From Calditrichia bacterium (GTDB lineage: Bacteria > Calditrichota > Calditrichia > RBG-13-44-9 > J075), in NCBI GenBank assembly GCA_028284445.1, contig JANQRS010000052.1, positions 62,001 through 126,000 of the forward strand: DNA of 64,000 nucleotides. Reading direction: 5' to 3'. Below the pieces are notes generated by a model, which saw nothing but the letters and a program-made list of their open reading frames with translations, was not told the DNA's origin and ran no database searches. A program made the position numbers and the translations under genes. Positions 45,985 through 55,104 of the stretch are shown piece after piece (position 1 is the stretch's first letter; each line of letters starts with the position of its first letter).

Positions 45985-48348
45985 ATGCGCAGAATCGTTG
46001 CACTGCTTTTTGTTAACTGTCTCATCTCATATACCGCACTCGCTCAAACAATTCCCTTTCAATTGGAAGTTATGACGCATATGAATACAGCCAGGGACAT
46101 ACTGGCTGTGGATAGCAAACTATATGCGGCGACCGAGGGCGGCTTGATTGACTATAATGTTAGCAATGGTGAAGCAAGAACGTTGACGGCTCTTGACGGC
46201 ATGTTTGATCACAACCTTTCCGCATTGGAGTGGAGTGATAAAGGCATATTGGTCCTCGGGTCTGTCCGAGGTAACGTTGCGTTTTACGATCTTGACAACG
46301 GTGGCATCACCAACAACGAAAACCTGGTCGGCAATGAGATTCGTGATATCGTTGCAGTTGAAGATACACTCTGGGTCCTAACACCGGACTTTGTCTCCGT
46401 TTTCCTTTTTGATACCGACAGGAATACCTTCCAATTTCGCGAAACCTATCAGGAGTTCGGCGGGCCAACAGAAGCATTTCAAAAGATGGCCCTGGCCTAT
46501 AACCGCATCTGGATAGCAGGCAATAGTGGCCTGACCAACGGTCCATCCAATTTTCTTCGCTTTAACCTCTATGCCGGTTCGAACTGGAATATTCGCACAA
46601 CAGAAAGCGGGTTACCGGCCAACGCCATCAACGACGTGGCGTTTGACAGTGACTCTAACGAGTTGCTACTCGCTACAGGTGGCGGCCTCACGCGTTTCGA
46701 CGGAAGCACCTTTTCGCTGATAACCAGTGCGGCTTACGACCAGCTTCTTTATTCATCCGAAGGCCTCTTTGCCTCCAGCGGGCGTAACGTTTTCAGCATA
46801 GAGAACAACACAGCGCAGCTTGCATTTACACTCAGTGATGCCAATGTTCTGGACATAGCCACCGAGGGCGGAAACATCTGGGTCGCCACGCAAAAGCGTG
46901 GCCTGCAAAATTTGTCAAGTTCTGAAGTGGTGCTGGTTGACGGGCCGCTGACCAACTATATCGGCGAGGTGATGGTTGATTCCCAAGGACGCATTTGGGC
47001 GACTTGCGGTTTGCAGCGGGATGAGTTACGTCAGGGCATTTTTGTTCATAATGGAGAAGAGTGGAAGAATTACTTTTTCCTGAATCAAAATCCGGGCGCA
47101 TCCTATCGTTTCATGAATTCCAGCCTCGCTCTTCACGAAGACGGTGAAGGCAATGTTTGGGTGGGCGCATGGGGCGGCGGCGTCATGGTTTTTGACAGTG
47201 AACTTAACCTGACGCCTGTAAATACCGTGGAAGAGACAGGAACTGTCCGGGTAAGCAGTATTTCCTCGGATGAGACAATTAGTGTTCAGACAAATACTGA
47301 TCTACTGAATCGCGTAAGCGCGGTGTCAACCAATCAGGGTTACTCGGTGATTTCTGATATATTCTATGATGAGCAGCGTGATGGCATTTGGCTGTTGAAT
47401 TTTGCTGCGCAAAACAACCGCCCACTACTTGAACACCGGGCGCCGGCATTGGGAAGTGTCTCAGAAACAGATGCGGGATGGCTGGGATTCGCACTACCCT
47501 TTAGCGTTCAGGTGGTGGAAGTTACACAGGATATTTTTGGCGATCTTTGGATTGGCTCTTTGGATGGGGTGATCCAGGTTCGGCTCACTGAAGACAATTT
47601 GGCAAGTGAACTGTATCAGGAATCTGACAATCTGAAGTCAAACCTCGTTCGCGCTATTGCTGCGGATGAAGATGGCTATGTCTGGGTTGGCACCGGCGCC
47701 GGCCTTAGCGCCATTCTGAACGGAACGGTATTTGACTTTCGCGGGGATTATCAACCCATTGGCCTACAAGTGAATGATATCTACGTTGATGCGCGAAACA
47801 ACAAATGGTTTGCGACCGATAAGGGCCTCAGCATTCTCCGTGGAAGCGGCTCACCCTTCGAACCGCAAAGCTGGATCCATCTGGCGCCGCGGAATAGCAG
47901 CATCGAAGCGTCGCGAACCAACCTGTTTTTCGATGACTTGCCAACTGAAAACTTTCATAGTGTATTCCTGGATACCAAGACCAATGATGCCTATCTTGGC
48001 ACAGATGCCGGTATCGTGATTCTGAGAAGCAACCCTTTTGCTTCCACCCTCTCCGATTTTAGCAGCCTCAAGGCCGGTCCCAACCCGTATCTGCTGGGTA
48101 GCAGCGGTGCTGATATATTCAACTTCCACAATATCGTGTCCGGTTCGGAGGTGAAAATTCTTACAGTAGATGGGCAGCTAATCCGCACGCTCGACCCACA
48201 AAACTTCGATGAGGTCAAGGGTGGGCTCGCCCAATGGGATGGCCGCAATGTTGAAGGTAAGCTGGTCGCCAGCGGTGTCTATGTGTATCTGATTAGCAGC
48301 GATGATGGAAAGCAGGAAGCAGGCAAGATACTTGTGGTTCGTCGCTAA
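45985..48348 (+). CDS. Two-component-regulator-type propeller protein with sorting domain
   Basis: 787 residues from the ATG at 45985 with GAGGA upstream and a signal peptide (MRRIVALLFVNCLISYTALAQ). Repeats of the Reg_prop kind occur: VDSQGRIWATCG, EDGEGNVWVGAWGGGV, DIFGDLWIGSLDGV, DEDGYVWVGTGAGLSAI, DARNNKWFATDKGLSIL. Unlike hybrid sensor kinases it has no membrane or kinase part. The end is a FlgD-like/T9SS sorting domain: AGPNPYLLG, VKILTVDGQLIRTLD, LVASGVYVYLIS, GKILVVRR. It is probably exported; role unknown. Confidence 0.85.
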   Translation: MRRIVALLFVNCLISYTALAQTIPFQLEVMTHMNTARDILAVDSKLYAATEGGLIDYNVSNGEARTLTALDGMFDHNLSALEWSDKGILVLGSVRGNVAFYDLDNGGITNNENLVGNEIRDIVAVEDTLWVLTPDFVSVFLFDTDRNTFQFRETYQEFGGPTEAFQKMALAYNRIWIAGNSGLTNGPSNFLRFNLYAGSNWNIRTTESGLPANAINDVAFDSDSNELLLATGGGLTRFDGSTFSLITSAAYDQLLYSSEGLFASSGRNVFSIENNTAQLAFTLSDANVLDIATEGGNIWVATQKRGLQNLSSSEVVLVDGPLTNYIGEVMVDSQGRIWATCGLQRDELRQGIFVHNGEEWKNYFFLNQNPGASYRFMNSSLALHEDGEGNVWVGAWGGGVMVFDSELNLTPVNTVEETGTVRVSSISSDETISVQTNTDLLNRVSAVSTNQGYSVISDIFYDEQRDGIWLLNFAAQNNRPLLEHRAPALGSVSETDAGWLGFALPFSVQVVEVTQDIFGDLWIGSLDGVIQVRLTEDNLASELYQESDNLKSNLVRAIAADEDGYVWVGTGAGLSAILNGTVFDFRGDYQPIGLQVNDIYVDARNNKWFATDKGLSILRGSGSPFEPQSWIHLAPRNSSIEASRTNLFFDDLPTENFHSVFLDTKTNDAYLGTDAGIVILRSNPFASTLSDFSSLKAGPNPYLLGSSGADIFNFHNIVSGSEVKILTVDGQLIRTLDPQNFDEVKGGLAQWDGRNVEGKLVASGVYVYLISSDDGKQEAGKILVVRR

Positions 48349-48435
48349 GCCGTATTTGCCGATTTTTATTCAAGGCTTTATTATTCCCATCCGATAATAC
48401 TCCACTGGATACCCTCAAATAGTGGAGACTCTTTT

Positions 48436-48852
48436 ATGTTCAAACGCAGTAAAAATGAATCGCCTGTTAAAGCAGCTGATGGCCTGACTTGTCACCTGTT
48501 GTTGCAGCAGAGTGATGTTCGTGGCGATAAATTGGCAGTTACCTGGGTTGATGTTGAGCCAGGATGCCGGCAAATACCGCACCGTCATTTGCCGGAGCAA
48601 GTCTACGTCATTGTGAACGGGCAAGGTGTTATGCGTGTTGGCGATGAATACCAGGCTGTTGCAGTTGGTGATGTCGTTTATGTGCCAAGTAACGTAGTAC
48701 ACGGTATTGAGAATAATGCGCAGGAAAAACTCACCTATATTACTGCTGCCACGCCCGGATTTGATACGCGGGCCTTCTATGACAGTGGTGAGGTTCTTGA
48801 TGGCAAACCGGAGAAAGAAGCGATTCAATTTGCAGAGCCGCTGCTGGTTTAG
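48436..48852 (+). CDS. Cupin-domain protein
   Basis: 138 residues, single cupin barrel. Cupin motif 1: IPHRHLPEQVYVIVNGQG (His-His-Glu metal ligands); motif 2: VYVPSNVVHGIENNAQEKLTYI. Such proteins bind a metal and act as isomerases, dioxygenases or sugar-binding domains; the substrate is unknown. The start has GTGGAGA upstream. Ends two bases from the small convergent gene. Confidence 0.9.
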   Translation: MFKRSKNESPVKAADGLTCHLLLQQSDVRGDKLAVTWVDVEPGCRQIPHRHLPEQVYVIVNGQGVMRVGDEYQAVAVGDVVYVPSNVVHGIENNAQEKLTYITAATPGFDTRAFYDSGEVLDGKPEKEAIQFAEPLLV

Positions 48853-48854
48853 CA

Positions 48855-49115
48855 CTAAGCTGTTTGTAGAGAGAGCCGTCCCAGGACAAAGTAGTTCTTT
48901 CGTATTTCAAACATAACGTTGGTTTCGAATGATTTACCGGCTGCCGGCCCCCGTTCAGGCAGGCGCTCCACAAAACGTATGTTGTCTGACTTGGGGTAAT
49001 GGCTCAGGATTTCGTCCTTGAGGGCGGTTTGCCATTCACGTGCCAGTTTAAACTTGAATGAAGTTGTATTTCCATTTGGCAATTGTAGAGAGGCGGTTAT
49101 GCGCTTGCCTGCCAT
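48855..49115 (-). CDS. Small hypothetical protein
   Basis: 86 residues with a strong AAGGAG Shine-Dalgarno upstream of the ATG on the minus strand, which supports it as a real gene. No signal peptide or membrane helix. Sequence is beta-rich at the start (ITASLQLPNGNTTSFKFKL) and lysine- and arginine-rich in the middle (DNIRFVERLPERGPAAGK). No family recognised. Codes convergently with the cupin gene. Confidence 0.6.
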   Translation of the reverse strand: MAGKRITASLQLPNGNTTSFKFKLAREWQTALKDEILSHYPKSDNIRFVERLPERGPAAGKSFETNVMFEIRKNYFVLGRLSLQTA

Positions 49116-49208
49116 CGAAGACTCCTTGTAGTGAATTTTTGTTCACTATTTTAAGCAAGGATGGTAAGGAAAGCAAGTGGAAATTCAGAAGAAGTTCAGA
49201 CAGCCCAC

Positions 49209-50711
49209 TTAATTTTTGGGCGGCCGGAGTTTATCTTTAAATTCCGGCTTAAAGAAGTCAACAGCTCGCTTGGCGCGGTTTGGCGCATTCAGCAAATCCC
49301 GGTGCGTAATCCAGACCAATTGCGGCTCCCGACCCTCGCGCTGCTCTACAGCGGCATAGAGATCGGTGTGCGACGATTTCCGCAACGAAAGGGTCAAAAA
49401 TTCCTTATGCTTGGTATGGTAGAGCACCAGGCGGGTTTTGGTTTTCTTAATGATGTCGACATCTGCGGCAACGTAGTTCGTGACGTTCTTCCATCGAGCC
49501 ACGAGTTGCATGCTGACCTGTCCCGCTATGTTTGAGGATGCCTTCGGTTCATGAGCAATTGCCGGAGAGGGTGGGGGAGTCTGACGAATTGTAGCCTGTT
49601 GCTGTTCACTGCTGGCTGTTGATTTCGCTGGAGGTATGTTTGTAACCACTTCTTCTTTGCTTACATGCGCCTCCTTTTTAGGACGCTTCCTGACAATGTT
49701 GGGTTTGGCCGAGACTGTTTTTCCGGTTTTCTTAGTATTGCTGTTTTTGCGCACGGATTTTGGCGCCGCTTGTTCCGGAACGTCTTTGCTCGCTTCTTTG
49801 CCGGCATCTGCAAACAAGCTTTCCGCCTGCTTTTTGCGCTCCCTGGCAAATTCATCATCGGGCAGCACTTTCAGGATGTTCCCGAATACCTCAATAGCTT
49901 TTTCATAGTCCTCAGACAGCATTGCCTGCGCACCTTCGCCATCAAGATATCCAACAAGGCGGTCACGCAAACTGATGGCTTCATGATTCTCCGGTTCCAG
50001 ATTTAGCAGTTCCCTGACATAGATATTGACATTGTCATTTTCCGGGGAGACAAAATTCTTGTTCTGAAAAGCCACACGCGCCTTTTGCAGCAGCAGTTCT
50101 CGTCGCCTCTCCAGGTAGATGCGCTGTTCCTGCCCGGAAACCAGGCCACTCTGCAGCGAGTCAATGCGCGCCTCGGCAAGCGGCAAGAGTTCACTTTGTG
50201 GAAAGTTGTCCGCGAAACGCTGGAAGATCTTCAATGAGGCAAAGTAATTACCTTCATTGTAGAATTCTTCGCCCTGGGCAAACAGCATCTGAGCGGAACG
50301 CTGAGAGGTTGATTCATTGAGATAGTCGATACCAAAGTATGCAGCACCGACCAGGAAAAAGGTGAGAATGCCAAAAAGCAAGGGTTTTTTCCAACCACTG
50401 AACTTAATGAAAGTGATTGTGCGGTCGACGTTGGAAACGTAGGATTCACTTTCAAGTAATTCTTCCTGGTCCATCTTGGATCGTACTTCGGGAAGCAATT
50501 GCGTTGTGCGTTCAAGACTGGGCTCGACTGAATCGATCGGTACAAGCGTGTTGTTTTCCGGGATAGTATTGGCCGGTTCATCAAAGGCAGGTTTGACCGT
50601 GGCTAGCTCCGTTGCCGGAATGGGCTTTTCTGTGCCAAATAGGCTGGCGTTACAATTACGGCAGCGAACACGGCTTTGCGCATTTAACGTGTTGCAATTG
50701 GGACAAAGCAT
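49209..50711 (-). CDS. Zinc-ribbon, TPR and transmembrane protein
   Basis: 500 residues from the ATG at 50711 with AAGGG upstream. Domain order: N-terminal CPNC...CRNC zinc ribbon (Cys3, 6, 17, 20); acidic/Pro-rich linker to about 95; one membrane helix at 110-130; TPR-like repeats 140-300 (MLFAQGEEFYNEGNYFASLKIFQRFADNFP, GAQAMLSEDYEKAIEVFGNILKVLPDDEFA); a Lys/Arg/Pro-rich segment with KSVRKNSNTKKTGKTVSAKP at about 325-390; and a C-terminal domain (LVARWKNVTNYVAADVDIIKKTKTRLVLYHTKHKEF). A membrane scaffold of unknown function. It lies behind a second large membrane protein. Confidence 0.75.
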   Translation of the reverse strand: MLCPNCNTLNAQSRVRCRNCNASLFGTEKPIPATELATVKPAFDEPANTIPENNTLVPIDSVEPSLERTTQLLPEVRSKMDQEELLESESYVSNVDRTITFIKFSGWKKPLLFGILTFFLVGAAYFGIDYLNESTSQRSAQMLFAQGEEFYNEGNYFASLKIFQRFADNFPQSELLPLAEARIDSLQSGLVSGQEQRIYLERRRELLLQKARVAFQNKNFVSPENDNVNIYVRELLNLEPENHEAISLRDRLVGYLDGEGAQAMLSEDYEKAIEVFGNILKVLPDDEFARERKKQAESLFADAGKEASKDVPEQAAPKSVRKNSNTKKTGKTVSAKPNIVRKRPKKEAHVSKEEVVTNIPPAKSTASSEQQQATIRQTPPPSPAIAHEPKASSNIAGQVSMQLVARWKNVTNYVAADVDIIKKTKTRLVLYHTKHKEFLTLSLRKSSHTDLYAAVEQREGREPQLVWITHRDLLNAPNRAKRAVDFFKPEFKDKLRPPKN

Positions 50712-50786
50712 ATAACCCTTCCCCGGGTGACAAAATTTCAGCAAAAGTTAGCAGGCGCTCAAGGGAATAAGAAAACTCCAACGAAA

Positions 50787-50807
50787 ATACCCGATCGTAC
50801 CGGGTAT
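50787..50807. repeat. Inverted repeat between the two membrane-protein genes
   Basis: ATACCCG (50787-50793) and CGGGTAT (50801-50807) flank a seven-base ATCGTAC loop. It lies upstream of the zinc-ribbon gene start (minus strand) and could be an operator or a 3'-end stem of the large upstream gene. Confidence 0.45.
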
Positions 50808-50840
50808 ATGAGCTAACGGAGGGTCTTGCGAGGAATCTGA

Positions 50841-50860
50841 GAATGATACCCCTATCATTC
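50841..50860. repeat. Perfect hairpin after the pentapeptide-repeat gene
   Basis: GAATGATA and TATCATTC form an eight-base-pair stem with a CCCC loop on the plus strand. It lies 110 bases behind the stop of the 1265-residue gene (minus strand). No T-run follows on that strand, so terminator function is unproven. Confidence 0.4.
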
Positions 50861-50970
50861 CAGAGGACAAACCGTCCCAAACGTATCCCTGTTAGGACCC
50901 CTTCCTTCAACTCGAAATATAGGGGATGTCCACTGACCTTGCGTGATGTGGATCGCAGAATGACTTTCAG

Positions 50971-53900
50971 TTATTTCTCAAGGTTGGCCGCTATTAAATC
51001 ATCCATTGTCGTGGTTGCGGGAATCTCCAACAGAAAGATCTTGTCGTTGTATTCGTATATGATCCGATCGCCCTTCAGGTTAGTAATGGCCTCAATCTTA
51101 TGGCGATCACCGCTGCCGCTAAGGGCCTCATTACCGTCCAGGATGGGAGTGGTCAGGTTGGCCCAGCGGCCATCTTGCCAGAGCTTTAGTTGCGTAAAAT
51201 AGTAAAGAGTGGCCCCGGAATACTCACTGATAACAACCCGTCTGGCATCCTGAGATGCCGAAATGAAGGGCGGGTTCACGCTTTTGAAAATCTGAAACAA
51301 GGCTCTGCTGGAATTGGCGGCGGTATCGTAATAGTTGCAGTTTAGCCGCAACACCTTACCGCCTTCAGCAGGTATATCCTCGGTCAAGAACATAAAACCG
51401 CGATTAGCAACTGGAAAAAAAGCATTGCGAAATGCCTTCAGGCTATCCAGTTCTGAGATCAGACTGCCATCTCCGTAGAAGAGATCGCCTTCAACCAGAA
51501 AATTGCTTTGATCGCCCATCGGCAGCAAAGATTTTGTCTGGAAATCCAATGGCTTCGGGATGAGCCGGGTTCTGCCGCTGTTGGTGTTGATTTGATAGGG
51601 ATATGAAAATCGCGAACCGGCGGCGGTCATATACAGGTCATCAGAGTCCGCCTCGAAAATCGGCTTGCCCCACTCGTAGCGATAAAAATTTCGTCCACCG
51701 ATTCGAATTTCACGCTCTTCGCCGTCGTCAATATTCTTGATGAATAAGGCCTGTTGCGTAATGGCACCGCGTTGATTGCGTTCGACGCGATAGTAGGCAA
51801 TGTCATTTCCATTTGGGTGTAAATACGGGTGAATGCCATCCGCTACCTGGCGAACAGAATAAAGCTCCTCAAGCTGAACGTCTAGCTCTTGAATTTCACT
51901 GCTTCTGCTGAGGGAAACCTGTGTGCTATACTGCTTGTAACGCGTAAATTCCATCTTCTTGATGTCGCGCAACTGAGTCGGATAAACTGTTAGGGTATAG
52001 TCGCCGACAAGCAAGTTCTGGACATGGTAGATGTCACTATTCGTTTCCTCTGAGGTAGGCAAGAGCAAACGGTCGTTCAAATACACGTAACTGCGAGATG
52101 ACTTAGGAACCTTAATAATCATTTCAGTATGGGCCATATACCAGGCGGCCAAGGCGCCACCGGCAATAGCTAATAGAATCAACAAAGACAGAAACATCCG
52201 GACCCGGCTGCGCTTCTTGGGAAACTCGACAGGGTCTTCTTCTGTCGGCTCTACAACAATCTCAACCGGTTTATCGAGGTGGCTATGTCCATTCTTACCG
52301 GTTTTAGCTGCCTCCTCGGTTTTTGAAGCAGTCTTACCAATTGCTTCATCAAGGCCGGGCAACTTCGGTTCCTTGCCGTTACCCAGGCGTTTCTTGTTTT
52401 GCTGCTTCGCATTGTCCTCAGTAGCATTGGCCTTGTTCTTCTTGCCGCGGCGTTTCTTGCGCCGTCCCTTACTATTGCTGTTTTCAGTTGCTTCCTGTTG
52501 CTCTTTTTCAGTTTCAGAGCCGGCAGACGCCGTGGCACTATCTTCCGAAGATTCGGGATCTTTTGTTGAGGCATTGCCATTGCTTTTCTTGCGTCGCTGG
52601 CGTCGCTTACCGGTGCCACGTTTCGGCTTTTCTGTCTCTGCCTCTGGGGCTTTGTCAGTTGCGGCAGCTTCAGCGGATTCCGTGCTATCTTCAGAGGGCT
52701 TATTTGCATCAATTAATTCGGCCGCCTCTGCTTTGCCGTTCGTTGAGCTTTTTTCGGTGCTCGTTGTTTTATCAGCATCGTTTGCGGCTTTGTTCTTCCT
52801 GGCGCTATCGGATTTGTCATCGTCCTTGTCGGTAGTCGCTTCAGTTTCTGCGATGCCTGGCTTAGCATCTGAGTCTTCGGGTTCCGGCTCCGGCGCTGCT
52901 TCCGGATCGGTGACGGATTCAATCGTCTCCGGGACATCCGCGTCTGCATCAGCTTTTGCTGTTTCCTCAACTTCTTCTGCGGCAACATCTTGCTTGGCGG
53001 GGGAGGCAGCTTCACCAGCTTCGACATCCTGCTCGGCTTTTTCCGGAATTGTCGTCTGCTGAGTCTCGTCAGCAGCGATTTCCTCCGCTACTTTGCGAAG
53101 GTCAGCTTCGAGCTCTTTTGCCAAACCGGTATCAAGCGCATCAGCAAGTTCTTCTATTGTCGTAGTTGCTGCTGCTTCTTCTGTTTCCAGGCTCGCTGCG
53201 ATATCGGCGCCAGTTACTGCAGGCGCTGTGTGATTTTCCACACTGGGTAATATCGGTTCCGAAGGGCGATTTGCGGTCGTTCTTGGCTTGGGGCTTTTCC
53301 CGGAGGTTTTTGCCTTTTTCTCTTTCAGGGGGGCCTCAGGCTTTTCCTGAACATCGATTGGTTCCTCAATCACTCTTGTTGCTGACGGCGTGCCATTTAG
53401 CGGGGCGCTGCCTTCGATGTCTTTATCGCCGCCGTCGGCGCCATAGAGTGCTTTACCAAGTTTAGCGGAAAGATCATCGCCGTCGTCAAAAGCGAGCAGA
53501 GGCTTGAGACGCTCATTCTCTTCCAGATCGGAAGTTTTAGAGACATCTGCTTGAACAATCGGCAGGATGCTCCCATCCGTCATTTCAGCCAGCAGGAAGT
53601 TCAGCGAACGCAAGGCTTCCGTTCCATGGGATACGTCAAAAATGACGTGGTCAACCTTGCCTGCCAACAGTCGCAGGAATTCAGACAGGTTATCCGGCAG
53701 GAATGGGGGAAGTGCAATCTGCACGGGAAGTCCGCCGTTGACTCGCACGGCTCCGGCAGCGGTCAAAATATTTGCCGCCACAGCGTCCGCATTAATTCCC
53801 AGAATCAATGTCGATGCTTGACCCACGTTCGGTATCAGCTGTGCTGCTGACGGATTATGCAAGAGTGAATGTACTCGCTGCGCTGCAGCAAGCGTGTCTG

Positions 53901-54768
53901 TCGCAATCCGGTAGCCCCAGCTGTTGATGATGTTCAGGTTGTTCTGCACGGTTTCTTTGGTTGTCAACTTACGGAATGGACCGCCGGAAACACTTGCTCG
54001 GCTCAGGTTTGCTTCGCTCAGGTTGGTACGGAAGATGACCGTATCCTTCAGATTAGATTCCTGAAGGTTTGCGGCTTTCATCATCGCGCCTTCCAGGTTC
54101 GCTCCTTCAAAGTCGCTTTGAAAAAGGACGGTTTCAGTCAGGCTGGCTTCAAATAGGTCCGCGTGACGTAAATCGCCCTTATAGATGTTTGCTTTGTCAA
54201 GGCAGGCTTTCCGCAGAATGGCCTTTTCAAGAATTGCCTGGCTCAAATAGGCACGTTCGAGTATCGCCTCGGCGAGGTCTACTTCCTTTAAGTTCGCCCG
54301 TGTAAAATTAGCGCCGGTGAGATCCGTCTTGCTGAAATTTACCTGGTAAAGGATCGCTTCCCGAAGATCGCATTCCTGCATGTCTGCTGAGGCAAAGTAT
54401 GCACCAAAAAGATTGGCCTTCGTTAGAATTGCATGACGAAGGTAGCAGTTTTCCAGCTTGGCATCTACGAGGAATGCCTGAGAGAGGTTCGCCTTCCCGA
54501 GGTTGGCATTGTTGAGAATAGCTTTGCTCATGTTGACAGCGCGTAAGTCACTATCGTTGAGTCGCGCGCCACGTAAATCGCTTTCGTAGAGGATGGCCTC
54601 GTTGAGTGTCGAACCAGCAAGGTTCGCCCGGCTTAGATTGATCCGGCTCAAATTCTGCTTGCTCAGATTTACACCAGCGAGGTCTGGCACTACATCGGGA
54701 TTCCCTTTCCGCCATTCATTCCAGAAAGAAACACCTTTCCTGAGTATATCCTGGAATCTGTTCTCCAT
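50971..54768 (-). CDS. Pentapeptide-repeat transmembrane protein with periplasmic PEGA and propeller domains
   Basis: 1265 residues; AAAAGGGGAAA precedes the ATG. Domain order: (1) residues about 30-265, over forty A(D/N)LXX pentapeptides, a right-handed beta-helix; (2) about 275-440, a Rossmann- or TIR-like region (STLILGINADAVA, HVIFDVSHGTEALRSLNFLLAE); (3) about 440-855, an acidic linker rich in Glu, Ala, Thr, with two basic clusters (KRRQRRKKSNG, GRRKKRRGKKNK); (4) a membrane helix at 858-878; (5) a PEGA-like domain (YVYLNDRLLLPTSEE) at about 885-960; (6) a beta-propeller-like tail (IHPYLHPNGNDIAYYR and following). N-terminus inside, C-terminus in the periplasm. No family covers the whole. 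It may link cytoplasmic and periplasmic partners. Confidence 0.75.
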   Translation of the reverse strand: MENRFQDILRKGVSFWNEWRKGNPDVVPDLAGVNLSKQNLSRINLSRANLAGSTLNEAILYESDLRGARLNDSDLRAVNMSKAILNNANLGKANLSQAFLVDAKLENCYLRHAILTKANLFGAYFASADMQECDLREAILYQVNFSKTDLTGANFTRANLKEVDLAEAILERAYLSQAILEKAILRKACLDKANIYKGDLRHADLFEASLTETVLFQSDFEGANLEGAMMKAANLQESNLKDTVIFRTNLSEANLSRASVSGGPFRKLTTKETVQNNLNIINSWGYRIATDTLAAAQRVHSLLHNPSAAQLIPNVGQASTLILGINADAVAANILTAAGAVRVNGGLPVQIALPPFLPDNLSEFLRLLAGKVDHVIFDVSHGTEALRSLNFLLAEMTDGSILPIVQADVSKTSDLEENERLKPLLAFDDGDDLSAKLGKALYGADGGDKDIEGSAPLNGTPSATRVIEEPIDVQEKPEAPLKEKKAKTSGKSPKPRTTANRPSEPILPSVENHTAPAVTGADIAASLETEEAAATTTIEELADALDTGLAKELEADLRKVAEEIAADETQQTTIPEKAEQDVEAGEAASPAKQDVAAEEVEETAKADADADVPETIESVTDPEAAPEPEPEDSDAKPGIAETEATTDKDDDKSDSARKNKAANDADKTTSTEKSSTNGKAEAAELIDANKPSEDSTESAEAAATDKAPEAETEKPKRGTGKRRQRRKKSNGNASTKDPESSEDSATASAGSETEKEQQEATENSNSKGRRKKRRGKKNKANATEDNAKQQNKKRLGNGKEPKLPGLDEAIGKTASKTEEAAKTGKNGHSHLDKPVEIVVEPTEEDPVEFPKKRSRVRMFLSLLILLAIAGGALAAWYMAHTEMIIKVPKSSRSYVYLNDRLLLPTSEETNSDIYHVQNLLVGDYTLTVYPTQLRDIKKMEFTRYKQYSTQVSLSRSSEIQELDVQLEELYSVRQVADGIHPYLHPNGNDIAYYRVERNQRGAITQQALFIKNIDDGEEREIRIGGRNFYRYEWGKPIFEADSDDLYMTAAGSRFSYPYQINTNSGRTRLIPKPLDFQTKSLLPMGDQSNFLVEGDLFYGDGSLISELDSLKAFRNAFFPVANRGFMFLTEDIPAEGGKVLRLNCNYYDTAANSSRALFQIFKSVNPPFISASQDARRVVISEYSGATLYYFTQLKLWQDGRWANLTTPILDGNEALSGSGDRHKIEAITNLKGDRIIYEYNDKIFLLEIPATTTMDDLIAANLEK

Positions 54769-55104
54769 TTTCCCCTTTTCCCTTATTGCATTGATTTATC
54801 CATAGGTGCTGCGTGTAGAATAGCCAGAGCTATCAGAAGTGTTGTAGGTTGTAAATGAACCAAGATTCTAGTCTGGCTCGTTGCGCCACATCACATATAT
54901 ATAAACGTCATTGACGACGCGCTCTAGAGGTAGTTTTTAGGAGAAATTGGGAAGGCGTTGTGCGAAAATCCAGTTAATTGCAATGGTTAGGAGGAATATT
55001 GCAGGCTTATGAAACAATTCACGGAAAGTGAATCGACATGCAGCGTCATAACGACCGGCACGCAGCGAGGCTGCATGCCGGATAATGTTCCTTCACTTCT
55101 AGGA
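54769..55104. other. 336-base intergenic region between the pentapeptide-repeat and transketolase genes
   Basis: No gene seen. A hairpin at 55055-55081 (CCGGCA, GCAGC, GAG loop, GCTGC, TGCCGG, with one mismatch) lies about 24 bases behind the transketolase stop on the minus strand, and probably ends that transcript, although no T-run follows. The promoter of the pentapeptide-repeat gene should lie near 54780-54850. Confidence 0.5.

Noticed and set aside
52217..53062. Long plus-strand open frame opposite the pentapeptide-repeat gene
   Set aside because: It is serine/leucine/alanine-biased and mirrors the low-complexity acidic linker of the minus-strand gene; no Shine-Dalgarno or domain supports it.
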